Below, piece by piece: positions 6,165 to 12,351 of a stretch of DNA of 12,451 nt; within the stretch, counting starts at the first letter, position 1; every line of letters starts with the position of its first letter. Under the pieces are notes generated by a model, which was given only the letters and a program-made list of their open reading frames with translations, was not told where the DNA came from and did not search any database. A program made the translations under genes and the position numbers. The DNA is taken from NCBI GenBank assembly GCA_018830605.1, contig JAHJRZ010000068.1, positions 1 to 12,451 on the forward strand, given 5' to 3'. The stretch is from Patescibacteria group bacterium. GTDB taxonomy: Bacteria > Patescibacteriota > UBA1384 > JAHJRZ01.

Positions 6165-7466
6165 ATGAATCTCGAAATAAAAAAAGAAAAATTAGCTAAA
6201 GGCAAAATCAAGTTAGAAGTTAAAGTCTCACAAGCTGATCTTGATAATTTTAGGCAGAAAGCGCTTGAAAAATTAAAAGCAGAAGTTGAGATTGCTGGAT
6301 TTAGGCCGGGCAAGGCGCCTAATAAGATGGTGATTGAAAAATTAGGTGAGACCAGAATTGAGTCCGAAGCCCTTAATCTGGCAGTCCAAGAATCAACTTA
6401 CTTGGCTTTATCAAAAGAGAGCGCCATCCCCATTGAATCTCCCAAAGTTGCGATTAAGCAATTTTCCAAAGACAAAGATTTAATTTATACGGTTGAGGTC
6501 TCGATCCTGCCCCAAGTAGTTCTAACTGATTATAAAAAAATAAAAATTAAAAGGGAAAAGGTAAAAGTTAGCGACGAAGAAGTTGATAAAGCGATTCTTG
6601 ATCTGCGCAAGCGCATGGCCACGCCGGCCGAAAAAAAAGAGGGGCTATCGCTCGGCGATTGGGCGGAGATTGATTTTGAGGGCTCAATCAAGGGAGTTAA
6701 GATTGATAAGTTGACCTCTAAAAATATGCCTTTTATTGTTGGCGAGATTAAATTCGTTCCCGGATTTGAGGAAAAATTAATAGGTATGAAAAAAGGAGAG
6801 GAAAAAGAGTTTGAGCTGATTCTGCCTCAAGAAGCTCCGGATAACGATCTTAAGGGTAAAAAGGCCAAATTTAAGGTTAAAATTAATGAGCTCAAAAAAA
6901 TTCAACTGCCTGAATTAAATAAAGAATTTGCCCAAAAATTAGGCGCTAAAAATATTGAAGATTTAAAAATTAGAATGGAGGAGGCGATTAAAAATCAGAA
7001 AGAATTAGAGATTGAAAATAAATATAAAGCAGATTTAGTAAGTAAGATTGCTCTAAAAACTAAAATCGAAATTCCAGAATCATTGGTTAATCAGGAAAAA
7101 GAACGATTGATTATAGAGTTTTCAAGGCAGATCGGCATGGCCGGAATGACGGTTGAGCAATTTCTTCAAAACCAAAAAAAGTCAAAGGAAGATTTAGATA
7201 AAGATTTTGTTATTCAAGCAGAAAAGAACGTCAGGATCGGCTTGACGCTCGCTGAGATCTCAAAAGCCGAGGGTATTGAGGTGATCGCCGCAGAAATTGA
7301 GGCGGAGATTGACCGTCTAATTAATGAAGGAATGAAACAGGGGATCAAAAAATCGGAATTAATTAAAAATTATGAGAGCGAAGAGGGCAAGCGCTCTATT
7401 GAGAATATGATCAAAAATAAAAAAACGATCGATAAGATTGCGGAACTCAATAAATCTAAAAACTAA
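6165..7466 (+). CDS. tig: Trigger factor, ribosome-associated chaperone
   Basis: A 433-residue chaperone that binds the ribosome near the exit tunnel and assists nascent chain folding. The ribosome-binding signature GFRPGKAP is at 45-52. The peptidyl-prolyl isomerase (FKBP-like) domain spans about 155-245, with GDWAEIDFEGSI and FVPGFEEKLIGMKKGEEKEF. The rest is the long, charged helical C-terminal domain. Length is normal for the family. The frame is also open from a TTG at 6150, which would add five residues; I prefer the ATG at 6165, but neither has a Shine-Dalgarno, so this is uncertain. A strong terminator lies just upstream and I could not find the promoter. clpP follows, the usual order for this pair. 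Confidence 0.93.
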   Translation: MNLEIKKEKLAKGKIKLEVKVSQADLDNFRQKALEKLKAEVEIAGFRPGKAPNKMVIEKLGETRIESEALNLAVQESTYLALSKESAIPIESPKVAIKQFSKDKDLIYTVEVSILPQVVLTDYKKIKIKREKVKVSDEEVDKAILDLRKRMATPAEKKEGLSLGDWAEIDFEGSIKGVKIDKLTSKNMPFIVGEIKFVPGFEEKLIGMKKGEEKEFELILPQEAPDNDLKGKKAKFKVKINELKKIQLPELNKEFAQKLGAKNIEDLKIRMEEAIKNQKELEIENKYKADLVSKIALKTKIEIPESLVNQEKERLIIEFSRQIGMAGMTVEQFLQNQKKSKEDLDKDFVIQAEKNVRIGLTLAEISKAEGIEVIAAEIEAEIDRLINEGMKQGIKKSELIKNYESEEGKRSIENMIKNKKTIDKIAELNKSKN

Positions 7467-7467
7467 A

Positions 7468-7540
7468 AGATAAAATTTTAAAAACACAGTTAAAATTTGA
7501 AATTTGCTCTGTGAATTTTAGATTTTAAATTTGAGTTTTT
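7468..7540 (+). terminator. AT-rich hairpin after trigger factor
   Basis: CACAG (about 7486-7490) pairs with CTGTG (about 7509-7513), and AT-rich arms on both sides extend the stem imperfectly. A T-rich tract follows. It may terminate tig transcripts. It also resembles the AT-rich intergenic repeats at 8202-8325. Confidence 0.35.
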
Positions 7541-7555
7541 AAATTATAAAAATAG

Positions 7556-7564
7556 TGTTATAAT
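7556..7564 (+). promoter_or_regulatory. Extended -10 promoter for clpP
   Basis: TGTTATAAT (7556-7564) is a perfect extended -10 element. The nearest -35-like TTGAGT (7531-7536) is too far away (22 bases), consistent with an extended -10 promoter. The transcript would begin near 7571, leaving a short leader that contains the AAAAGGAG ribosome site. Confidence 0.6.
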
Positions 7565-7594
7565 AGAAACAAATAAAATAATAAAAGGAGTAAT

Positions 7595-8200
7595 GTGAAT
7601 AAGGAGAAGGTAAAGTCTCAATACTTGGTGCCGACGGTGATTGAAAAATCAAGTTTTGGAGAGAGAGCTTTTGATATCTATTCGCGTTTATTAAAGGAGA
7701 GAATTGTTTTTTTAGGAGGGTCGATTGATGACGCCTCGGCAAATCTTATCATAGCCCAACTGTTATTTTTAGAGTCAGATGATTCACAAAAAGATATCCA
7801 GCTCTATATTAATTCGCCCGGCGGTTCAGTTTATGCCGGCCTTGCCATTTATGACACAATTCAGTATGTGAAGCCGGATGTGGCGACCATCTGCATTGGC
7901 ATTGCCGCTTCAATGGGGGCGTTTCTTTTGTCTTCCGGAGCGCGCGGCAAACGCTATACTCTGCCTAATTCCAAAATCCTCTTGCATCAAGTGATGGGTG
8001 GGGCTAAAGGGCAGGCGACCGATATTGAAATTCAGGCACGAGAAGTTTTGAGCATTAAAAAACAGCTTAATAAAATCTTAGCCCACAATACTGGCCAGTC
8101 ATTGGCGAGAATTGAAAAAGACACGGACCGCGATTTCTATATGTCTGCCCGCGAAGCCGAAAAATACGGCGTGGTTGATGAAATAATTGTGTCGAAATAA
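7595..8200 (+). CDS. clpP: ATP-dependent Clp protease proteolytic subunit
   Basis: Self-compartmentalising serine peptidase that degrades proteins fed by Clp/Hsp100 ATPases. The 201-residue protein has the full catalytic triad: Ser106 in [11 protein letters not shown], His131 in [15 protein letters not shown], and Asp180 in [11 protein letters not shown]. The [16 protein letters not shown] strand and the closing [11 protein letters not shown] are typical. The start is GTG at 7595, four bases after AAAAGGAG (7583-7590); the overlapping ATG at 7593 is followed directly by a stop. It has its own promoter but lies next to tig. No Clp ATPase is in the window. Confidence 0.95.
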   Translation: MNKEKVKSQYLVPTVIEKSSFGERAFDIYSRLLKERIVFLGGSIDDASANLIIAQLLFLESDDSQKDIQLYINSPGGSVYAGLAIYDTIQYVKPDVATICIGIAASMGAFLLSSGARGKRYTLPNSKILLHQVMGGAKGQATDIEIQAREVLSIKKQLNKILAHNTGQSLARIEKDTDRDFYMSAREAEKYGVVDEIIVSK

Positions 8201-8201
8201 T

Positions 8202-8325
8202 CAAACACCAAGCTCCAAATAACAAACAAATATCAATATCTAATTTTCAAATACAAAAAACAGTTTGGTAATTTGAATTTATGATTTTAATATTGTTTGG
8301 GATTTGTTATTTGTAATTTGGTCAT
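8202..8325. repeat. Large AT-rich imperfect inverted repeat
   Basis: The left arm (about 8207-8262, with CCAAATAACAAACAA) and the right arm (about 8264-8321, with TTGTTATTTGTAATTTGG) are imperfect reverse complements. The transcript would fold into one long hairpin between clpP and the M23 gene. In my experience this kind of CAAAT-rich intergenic palindrome recurs in Parcubacteria-type genomes (established only as a general impression). It may end clpP transcription or be a mobile miniature element. Confidence 0.6.
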
Positions 8326-8337
8326 TTTATAAAAAGA

Positions 8338-8367
8338 TTGACATAAACCCACCAAATGCGCTATACT
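8338..8367 (+). promoter_or_regulatory. Promoter for the M23 peptidase gene
   Basis: A perfect TTGACA (8338-8343) is followed after 18 bases by TATACT (8362-8367). Transcription should start near 8374, only about 10 bases before GGAGG at 8383-8387. This placement is the main argument for translation starting at 8392 rather than further downstream. Confidence 0.7.
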
Positions 8368-8391
8368 ATTGTCTGTTAATACGGAGGATTT

Positions 8392-9771
8392 ATTTTAAAA
8401 AGATTCAATTTTTTTGCCAAATGGCGCACAAGGCGGGCAAAAAAGGAGAGCTTGGAAAATTTAAACCTCGGCCAGAGCTACAAAGATGTAGCTTTCTTAG
8501 GTTTAAGAGGCCGTTTGCGTTCTTTATTCAATTTCAAAAAGATCCTCCTAAATCTCCAAATCTATTTTCGGGTATCGGTTGTTTTTTTAAAAAAATTACC
8601 CCTTATTCTTTATGATTTTTTTCTTAATCTGCCTAAAAATTTGAAAAAAGAGGGTTCCAAAATAAAAATTAATAAGACCCGTTTTGAGCTTAAAAAGATC
8701 TGGCCCCATTTGGGAATCGGGGTTCTTTCGGGCGTGGTGATCAGCTCTTCAGTCTTTGCCCAGAATTCGAATTTTAATAGTTCCGGGTTAGCCCAAGAAT
8801 TAATTGAACCGGCTGAGTATGCTGATTTGGCGATTTCGGCTGATTCTTATACGCCTTTTATTAATGAAAAAGAAAATGAGATGATAATCGCGCTTTCTGA
8901 TGCAGAAACGGTCGTTTCTTCTGACGAGAGCTATATACTGGCGCCAGCCAAAATGGCGACTGAAAAAAGCCCTAGGGTGTCTTCAGAGCCTTCAGGCCGC
9001 GTCGGCTACCTTACTTACCAAATTTTGGGCGGGGAGACCTTGTCCCATATCGGCGCTAAATTTGACGTCTCTTCGCTCTCGGTTCTTTGGGCTAATCCTG
9101 ATTTAAAAAATCCAGATATCTTGACTCCGGGCTCGAATTTATTTATTCCGCCTCGCGATGGGATGACGGTTTCAGTTGAAAAAGGCCAATCGCTTGACGG
9201 CCTGATTAAAAAATACAGCGGTAATTTTGATGAGACCTTAACCGCAAACGGTATTTCTGATCCGGCGACTATCTTTGCCGGCCAAAAAATTTTGGTAGCA
9301 GATGGTCGACCGGCCAAGTCTCCAGCACCCGCGCCCCAAATTGCCAAAAAATCAACTGGTTCTGTCAAAGGTTCAAAATCCTCGTCCACTGGCCCGACCG
9401 TTCCCTCGGGCACTTTTAGATGGCCAACTTCCGGTAATGTTTGCCAAGGTTTTAGAAGGGGCCACCCGGCGATTGATATTTGCGCTGGCGGCTCTTCTCC
9501 TCCCATTATGGCTTCGGATGGCGGGGTGGTCGTCCAGGCAGCTTATGGCTGGAATTATGGTTATGGCAATACTGTTCTGATTAACCACGGCAACGGTTTC
9601 CAGACTCGTTATGCCCATATGAGAGTACTTAATGTTTCCAGCGGACAGAGGGTCTCCCAGGGTCAGCAGATAGGTATGATGGGCACGACCGGTAATTCAA
9701 GGGGCGTTCATCTGCATTTTGAGATCCATTTAGGCCCGGCAAAATTAAATCCGTTGGCTTACCTGCGGTAA
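8392..9771 (+). CDS. LysM / M23 peptidoglycan endopeptidase, probable ATT start
   Basis: A 459-residue membrane-anchored cell wall hydrolase. From the proposed start: a very basic cytoplasmic N-terminus (LKRFNFFAKWRTRRAKKES), a hydrophobic anchor at about 104-124 ending SSSVFAQ, a linker, two LysM glycan-binding domains (about 208-253 and 259-304), a Ser/Pro-rich linker, and a LytM/M23 zinc peptidase domain (about 340-459). The zinc and catalytic residues are present: HPAID (His358, Asp362), YAHM (His409) and HLH (440-442). It should cut peptide cross-links outside the membrane. The frame has no ATG near its 5' end. GGAGG (8383-8387) lies four bases before ATT at 8392. The alternative is TTG at 8452 with AAAAGGAG three bases upstream, giving 439 residues. 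The extra 20 residues look genuinely coding. Confidence 0.88.
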   Translation: MLKRFNFFAKWRTRRAKKESLENLNLGQSYKDVAFLGLRGRLRSLFNFKKILLNLQIYFRVSVVFLKKLPLILYDFFLNLPKNLKKEGSKIKINKTRFELKKIWPHLGIGVLSGVVISSSVFAQNSNFNSSGLAQELIEPAEYADLAISADSYTPFINEKENEMIIALSDAETVVSSDESYILAPAKMATEKSPRVSSEPSGRVGYLTYQILGGETLSHIGAKFDVSSLSVLWANPDLKNPDILTPGSNLFIPPRDGMTVSVEKGQSLDGLIKKYSGNFDETLTANGISDPATIFAGQKILVADGRPAKSPAPAPQIAKKSTGSVKGSKSSSTGPTVPSGTFRWPTSGNVCQGFRRGHPAIDICAGGSSPPIMASDGGVVVQAAYGWNYGYGNTVLINHGNGFQTRYAHMRVLNVSSGQRVSQGQQIGMMGTTGNSRGVHLHFEIHLGPAKLNPLAYLR

Positions 9772-9784
9772 GCAATTTTCAATT

Positions 9785-10786
9785 ATGTTTATTGATGAGG
9801 CAAAAATTGAGGTTCGAGCTGGAAAAGGCGGTGACGGCATCATCTCTTTTCGACGTGATAAATTTGTGGCTAAGGGCGGACCTGATGGCGGGGATGGCGG
9901 CAATGGAGGCAGTATTTTTATTGCTGTCTCCCTGCGAATGACGACTTTATCTGATTATCGCCGGCAGAAATTATTTAAAGCCGAGAGCGGGCAGAATGGG
10001 GGCAGGAATAATCGCCGAGGCAAGTCGGGCGAGGATTTAGTTTTGGATTTTCCGCAAGGTACGATCATAAAAAAGCAGATACAAGGGACGGACCCTTGTA
10101 TAAAAATAGATCTTGCGAGGGTCCGTCCCTTGCAAAAAATCGAGATTGCGCAAGGCGGGAAAGGGGGACACGGCAATTCTTGGTTTAAGAGTTCAACTAA
10201 TCAAACACCGCGAAATAGGCAATTAGGCAGAAAAGGCGAAAAATTCATTTTAGAGCTTGAACTTAAACTTCTCGCGGACGCGGGAATTGTTGGTCTGCCT
10301 AATTCTGGCAAATCAACATTATTATCTCGGCTGACGCACGCCCGTCCAAAAATAGCTGATTATCCTTTTACCACTTTAGAACCAAATTTGGGGGTGCTTG
10401 ACTTTTCTGAATTTGGTCTAGGCAAAAAATCGCTCGTTTTAGCTGATATCCCCGGATTAATTGAAGGGGCTTATCAAGGCAAGGGTTTGGGCGACAGATT
10501 TTTGCGCCATATTGAGAGATGTAAAGTTTTAATTCATATTATTGATGGAACAAGTGATAATGTGGTTCGGGATTATAAAACAATAATTAATGAGCTAAAA
10601 AGATATAGCCCTAAACTCGCTAAAAAAAAGCAGATCGTCGTTTTAAACAAAATCGACGCAATTAGCGAAAAAGATCTTGCTAAAAAAATAATTGAGTTAA
10701 AAAAATACTCACCCATTCCTATCTCCGCAGTAACCGGAAAAGGAATAAAGGGATTACTCCTTCATCCCCACCTCGTAGGTGGGTAG
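9785..10786 (+). CDS. obgE: GTPase Obg/CgtA with repeat insertion and altered C-terminus
   Basis: Essential GTPase linked to large ribosomal subunit assembly and stress. The glycine-rich Obg domain (1-158: AGKGGDGIISFRR, KGGPDGGDGGNGG, SSTNQTPR) precedes the G domain with G1 GLPNSGKST (170-178), switch I DYPFTTLEPNLG, G3 DIPGLIEGA (221-229), G4 NKID (288-291) and G5 SAVTGKG (315-320). Two anomalies appear. Residues about 99-117 come from a palindromic repeat in the Obg-domain loop where the family normally has a short TGE-type turn. After GIKGLL the last residues (HPHLVGG) and the stop are encoded by a separate hairpin, in place of the usual final helix. The 333-residue length is at the short end. 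The ATG at 9785 is 13 bases after the M23 stop with no Shine-Dalgarno, so it is likely co-transcribed. Confidence 0.92.
   Translation: MFIDEAKIEVRAGKGGDGIISFRRDKFVAKGGPDGGDGGNGGSIFIAVSLRMTTLSDYRRQKLFKAESGQNGGRNNRRGKSGEDLVLDFPQGTIIKKQIQGTDPCIKIDLARVRPLQKIEIAQGGKGGHGNSWFKSSTNQTPRNRQLGRKGEKFILELELKLLADAGIVGLPNSGKSTLLSRLTHARPKIADYPFTTLEPNLGVLDFSEFGLGKKSLVLADIPGLIEGAYQGKGLGDRFLRHIERCKVLIHIIDGTSDNVVRDYKTIINELKRYSPKLAKKKQIVVLNKIDAISEKDLAKKIIELKKYSPIPISAVTGKGIKGLLLHPHLVGG
10081..10135. repeat. REP-like palindrome pair inside obgE
   Basis: ACAAGGGACGGACCCTTGT (10081-10099) is itself a hairpin with seven-pair stem. TTGCGAGGG and CCCTTGCAA (10113-10121 and 10127-10135) form a second hairpin. The two units are near-perfect reverse complements of each other over about 17 bases, so they can also pair as one long stem. 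The arrangement is that of a bacterial REP/BIME element, here kept in frame inside a coding region. Confidence 0.75.
10767..10783. repeat. Hairpin forming the end of obgE
   Basis: CCCACCT (10767-10773) and AGGTGGG (10777-10783) flank a CGT loop. The obgE stop TAG follows directly. It resembles the subterminal hairpin of an IS200/IS605 right end; see the possible TnpB remnant beside it. Confidence 0.65.
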
Positions 10787-10793
10787 GCGTCAC

Positions 10794-10907
10794 TTACAAC
10801 CCCTGCCACGCACAAAAGCTTGGCCTTGCTTCCTAATAGACACTCTGGAATTCCTTCGATGTGACTCAGTCAGTTCCAGCTTCTATTGGAGCACAAAGCC
10901 AACTTTT
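10794..10907 (-). pseudogene. Possible decayed TnpB C-terminal tail (IS605-like right end)
   Basis: The minus-strand frame from 10907 to 10794 reads KSWLCAPIEAGTD, a TGA, VTSKEFQSVY, a TAG, EARPSFCAWQGL and a final TAA. An 'EAGT ... S V x x E A x x F' tail of this kind resembles the variable C-terminal tails of TnpB proteins. About ten bases past the final stop lies the hairpin at 10767-10783, as expected at the right end of an IS200/IS605 element. This is an inference from pattern only: the fragment is short, interrupted by two stops, and lacks the catalytic domain. The sequence is richer in G+C than its surroundings. Confidence 0.28.
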
Positions 10908-10945
10908 GGAAAAGGAAAAGGGGATTCATTGACGTCTAAAATTTA

Positions 10946-10954
10946 TGCTATAAT
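10946..10954 (+). promoter_or_regulatory. Extended -10 promoter of a very short transcript
   Basis: TGCTATAAT (10946-10954) is a perfect extended -10. TTGACG (10929-10934) is only 14 bases upstream, too close for a normal -35. Transcription would start near 10961 and meet a terminator at 10975. Confidence 0.5.
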
Positions 10955-10960
10955 AAATTC

Positions 10961-10996
10961 AAGGGGAAAAAGGAGGCGGTCAACCGCCCTTTTTTA
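10961..10996 (+). terminator. Intrinsic terminator with an embedded Shine-Dalgarno
   Basis: GGCGG (10975-10979) pairs with CCGCC (10984-10988) across a TCAA loop, followed by CTTTTTT (10989-10995). The bases just before and into the stem read AAAGGAGG, a near-perfect Shine-Dalgarno that overlaps the hairpin. It could end read-through from obgE or finish a 35-40 base RNA made from the promoter just upstream. Confidence 0.75.
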
Positions 10997-11020
10997 TTGA
11001 TTTCTTAAATTCCAGGATAT

Positions 11021-11050
11021 TTGGATTAACTCTTAAGTAAGTATTATAAT
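11021..11050 (+). promoter_or_regulatory. Promoter for the DUF523 gene
   Basis: TTGGAT (11021-11026), 18 bases, then a perfect TATAAT (11045-11050). Transcription should start near 11057. That would leave an ATG at 11062 almost leaderless, or give the ATG at 11107 a leader of about 50 bases. Confidence 0.65.
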
Positions 11051-11106
11051 AAGGGGTAATTATGACACGAAGAAAATTAGATGAGGAAAATGAAAAAAAT
11101 AAAATT

Positions 11107-11520
11107 ATGAAAATTATAAGTGCTTGTTTATTAGGAATAAAGTGTAGATATGATGGAAAAGGCAAACTCAATAAAAAAGTTATTGAATTATCAAAAAAAG
11201 AAATTTTAATTCCTGTTTGCCCAGAACAATTGGGTGGACTATCAACTCCACGAGAACCGGCGGAACAAAAGGGAAAAAAAGTTATTACCAAGTCTAGAAA
11301 AGATGTGACGAAGAATTTTAAAAAAGGAGCGAGAGAAGTTTTAAAATTGGCAAAGTTATTTAAAATTAAAGAAGCAATCTTAAAACAAAGAAGTCCTTCT
11401 TGTGGCTGTGGCGAAATTTATGATGGCAGTTTCTCTGACAAAACCATTAAAGGTGATGGTGTGACTGCGGCTTTATTAAAAAAGAATAGAGTTAAAGTGG
11501 TGGCAGAAGAAGATTTGTAA
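11107..11520 (+). CDS. DUF523 / TudS-like cysteine-rich protein
   Basis: A 137-residue protein of the DUF523 (YbbK) family; characterised TudS members are [4Fe-4S]-dependent thiouracil desulfidases that remove sulfur from thiolated pyrimidines. Family motifs: SACLLG with Cys7, KCRYDG with Cys13, VCPEQLGGLSTPREPAE with Cys38, LKQRSPSCGCG with Cys99 and Cys101, and GDGVTAALL. The cysteines fit an iron-sulfur cluster, though which three bind it I infer from the family only. Start: ATG 11107 gives the family-typical MKIISACLLG. The frame extends to ATG 11062, adding a charged 15-residue lead; AAGGGG lies before that ATG but also before the predicted transcription start. It has its own promoter; GrpB follows 41 bases later. 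Confidence 0.82.
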   Translation: MKIISACLLGIKCRYDGKGKLNKKVIELSKKEILIPVCPEQLGGLSTPREPAEQKGKKVITKSRKDVTKNFKKGAREVLKLAKLFKIKEAILKQRSPSCGCGEIYDGSFSDKTIKGDGVTAALLKKNRVKVVAEEDL

Positions 11521-11561
11521 TAGCAGATAGTAAGGACGGGTAGCTTAAATAATATAGAATC

Positions 11562-12047
11562 ATGAATTACAAAATGGAATATCAGCCATATTCGAAAAAA
11601 TACAAAAAAATTTATTCAAAATTAGAGCGAGAGCTAAAAGAAAATTTTGGCAGAAATTTTGATGTCCATCATATTGGTAGTACTGCCATTCCGGGCGTTG
11701 GTGGCAAGGGGGTGGTTGATATTTTGATAGGTATAGATAATTGGCAAGAGGCGGAAAAGCTATTGCCGTTTCTTGCAGAGCTTGGTTTCCCGCAGGTTGA
11801 AAAGAAAAAAGGCAGAATTTTCGTAGCCAAAAAAGAAGAATCACGGGCAGGCGATTGCCACTTCCATATTGTTTTGAAAGAATCAAAAGAGAAGAGAGAT
11901 TTATTAAAATTTAGAGATTTATTGCGCAAGGATAAAAAATTGCGTCAACAATATATTAGAATAAAAAAAGAAAGCATCTCTTTGGCAAAAGGGGATCGGG
12001 CGAGATACACGAAAATAAAAAGTGATTTTATTAAAAAAAAATTTTAA
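11562..12047 (+). CDS. GrpB / UPF0157 family protein
   Basis: A 161-residue member of the GrpB (UPF0157) family, which shares the nucleotidyltransferase fold but has no settled function. The hallmark HIGSTAIPGVGGKGVVDILIG (37-57) resembles the nucleotide-binding GS motif and following acidic metal ligand of such enzymes. CHFHIV and the C-terminal YTKIKSDFI are also family-typical. Length is normal. The ATG at 11562 and a second in-frame ATG at 11574 (giving MEYQPYS) are both possible; neither has a clear Shine-Dalgarno. It may be co-transcribed with the DUF523 gene. Confidence 0.82.
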   Translation: MNYKMEYQPYSKKYKKIYSKLERELKENFGRNFDVHHIGSTAIPGVGGKGVVDILIGIDNWQEAEKLLPFLAELGFPQVEKKKGRIFVAKKEESRAGDCHFHIVLKESKEKRDLLKFRDLLRKDKKLRQQYIRIKKESISLAKGDRARYTKIKSDFIKKKF

Positions 12048-12171
12048 ATAAGTATTAATTTTTCTCCAGCCCCAAACCCCATAGTATTTACTATTTTATT
12101 TAACGATTGTGGGTTAATTAAATTGTTCTCTTGTGATAAGATTGAACCATAAGAATTATGAATCATGGATA

Positions 12172-12235
12172 ATAAAAAAATCGGGGATTGCTTAAAGGCC
12201 GAATTGACGGTCAATCGACAACCCACCCGATTTCT
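12172..12235 (-). ncRNA. Putative small RNA with its own promoter and terminator
   Basis: On the minus strand, TTGACA (12269-12264) and TATAAT (12247-12242) are both perfect and 16 bases apart. The predicted RNA of about 64 bases starts near 12235. Its 5' AAATCGGG (12233-12226) pairs with CCCGATTT (12185-12178), followed by a run of T, so the two ends close into one stem that is also the terminator. An inner hairpin, GATTGA/TCAAT(T)C, lies between. I do not recognise the family. It could be a free small RNA, or a transcription attenuator for a weak 40-residue frame downstream (12166-12044). Confidence 0.55.
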
Positions 12236-12241
12236 ATATCC

Positions 12242-12269
12242 ATTATACATCTTGTACAACTTTTGTCAA
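12242..12269 (-). promoter_or_regulatory. Minus-strand promoter of the putative small RNA
   Basis: Perfect -35 (TTGACA, 12269-12264) and perfect -10 (TATAAT, 12247-12242) with a 16-base spacer. It is one of the two best promoter matches in the window, although no convincing protein gene follows it. Confidence 0.7.
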
Positions 12270-12317
12270 TGGGGATATCATAGAAAGTGTCTGTTCTTTG
12301 TCCACATAGAGTAGGGC

Positions 12318-12345
12318 TTGACAGCTAAAATAAATGCTATATAAT
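12318..12345 (+). promoter_or_regulatory. Plus-strand promoter at the window edge
   Basis: TTGACA (12318-12323) and TATAAT (12340-12345), both perfect, with a 16-base spacer. It points out of the window and diverges from the minus-strand promoter at 12242-12269, about 50 bases away. Confidence 0.7.
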
Positions 12346-12351
12346 AGAATT

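Noticed and set aside
8304..8615. 103-residue plus-strand frame including an ATG at 8421
   Set aside because: It overlaps the start of the M23 gene in another frame and crosses the promoter; the M23 frame explains both ribosome sites better.
9015..9506. 163-residue minus-strand open frame
   Set aside because: It is antisense to the LysM/M23 coding region and shows no recognisable motif.
10779..11000. 73-residue plus-strand frame after obgE
   Set aside because: It runs through the hairpin, a promoter and a terminator, and has no recognisable motif or ribosome site.
12044..12259. 71-residue minus-strand frame, and its shorter 40-residue form from 12166
   Set aside because: The long form starts upstream of the predicted transcription start and spans the small-RNA terminator. 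The short form has no ribosome site and overlaps the GrpB 3' end. I kept it only as an alternative in the small-RNA entry.
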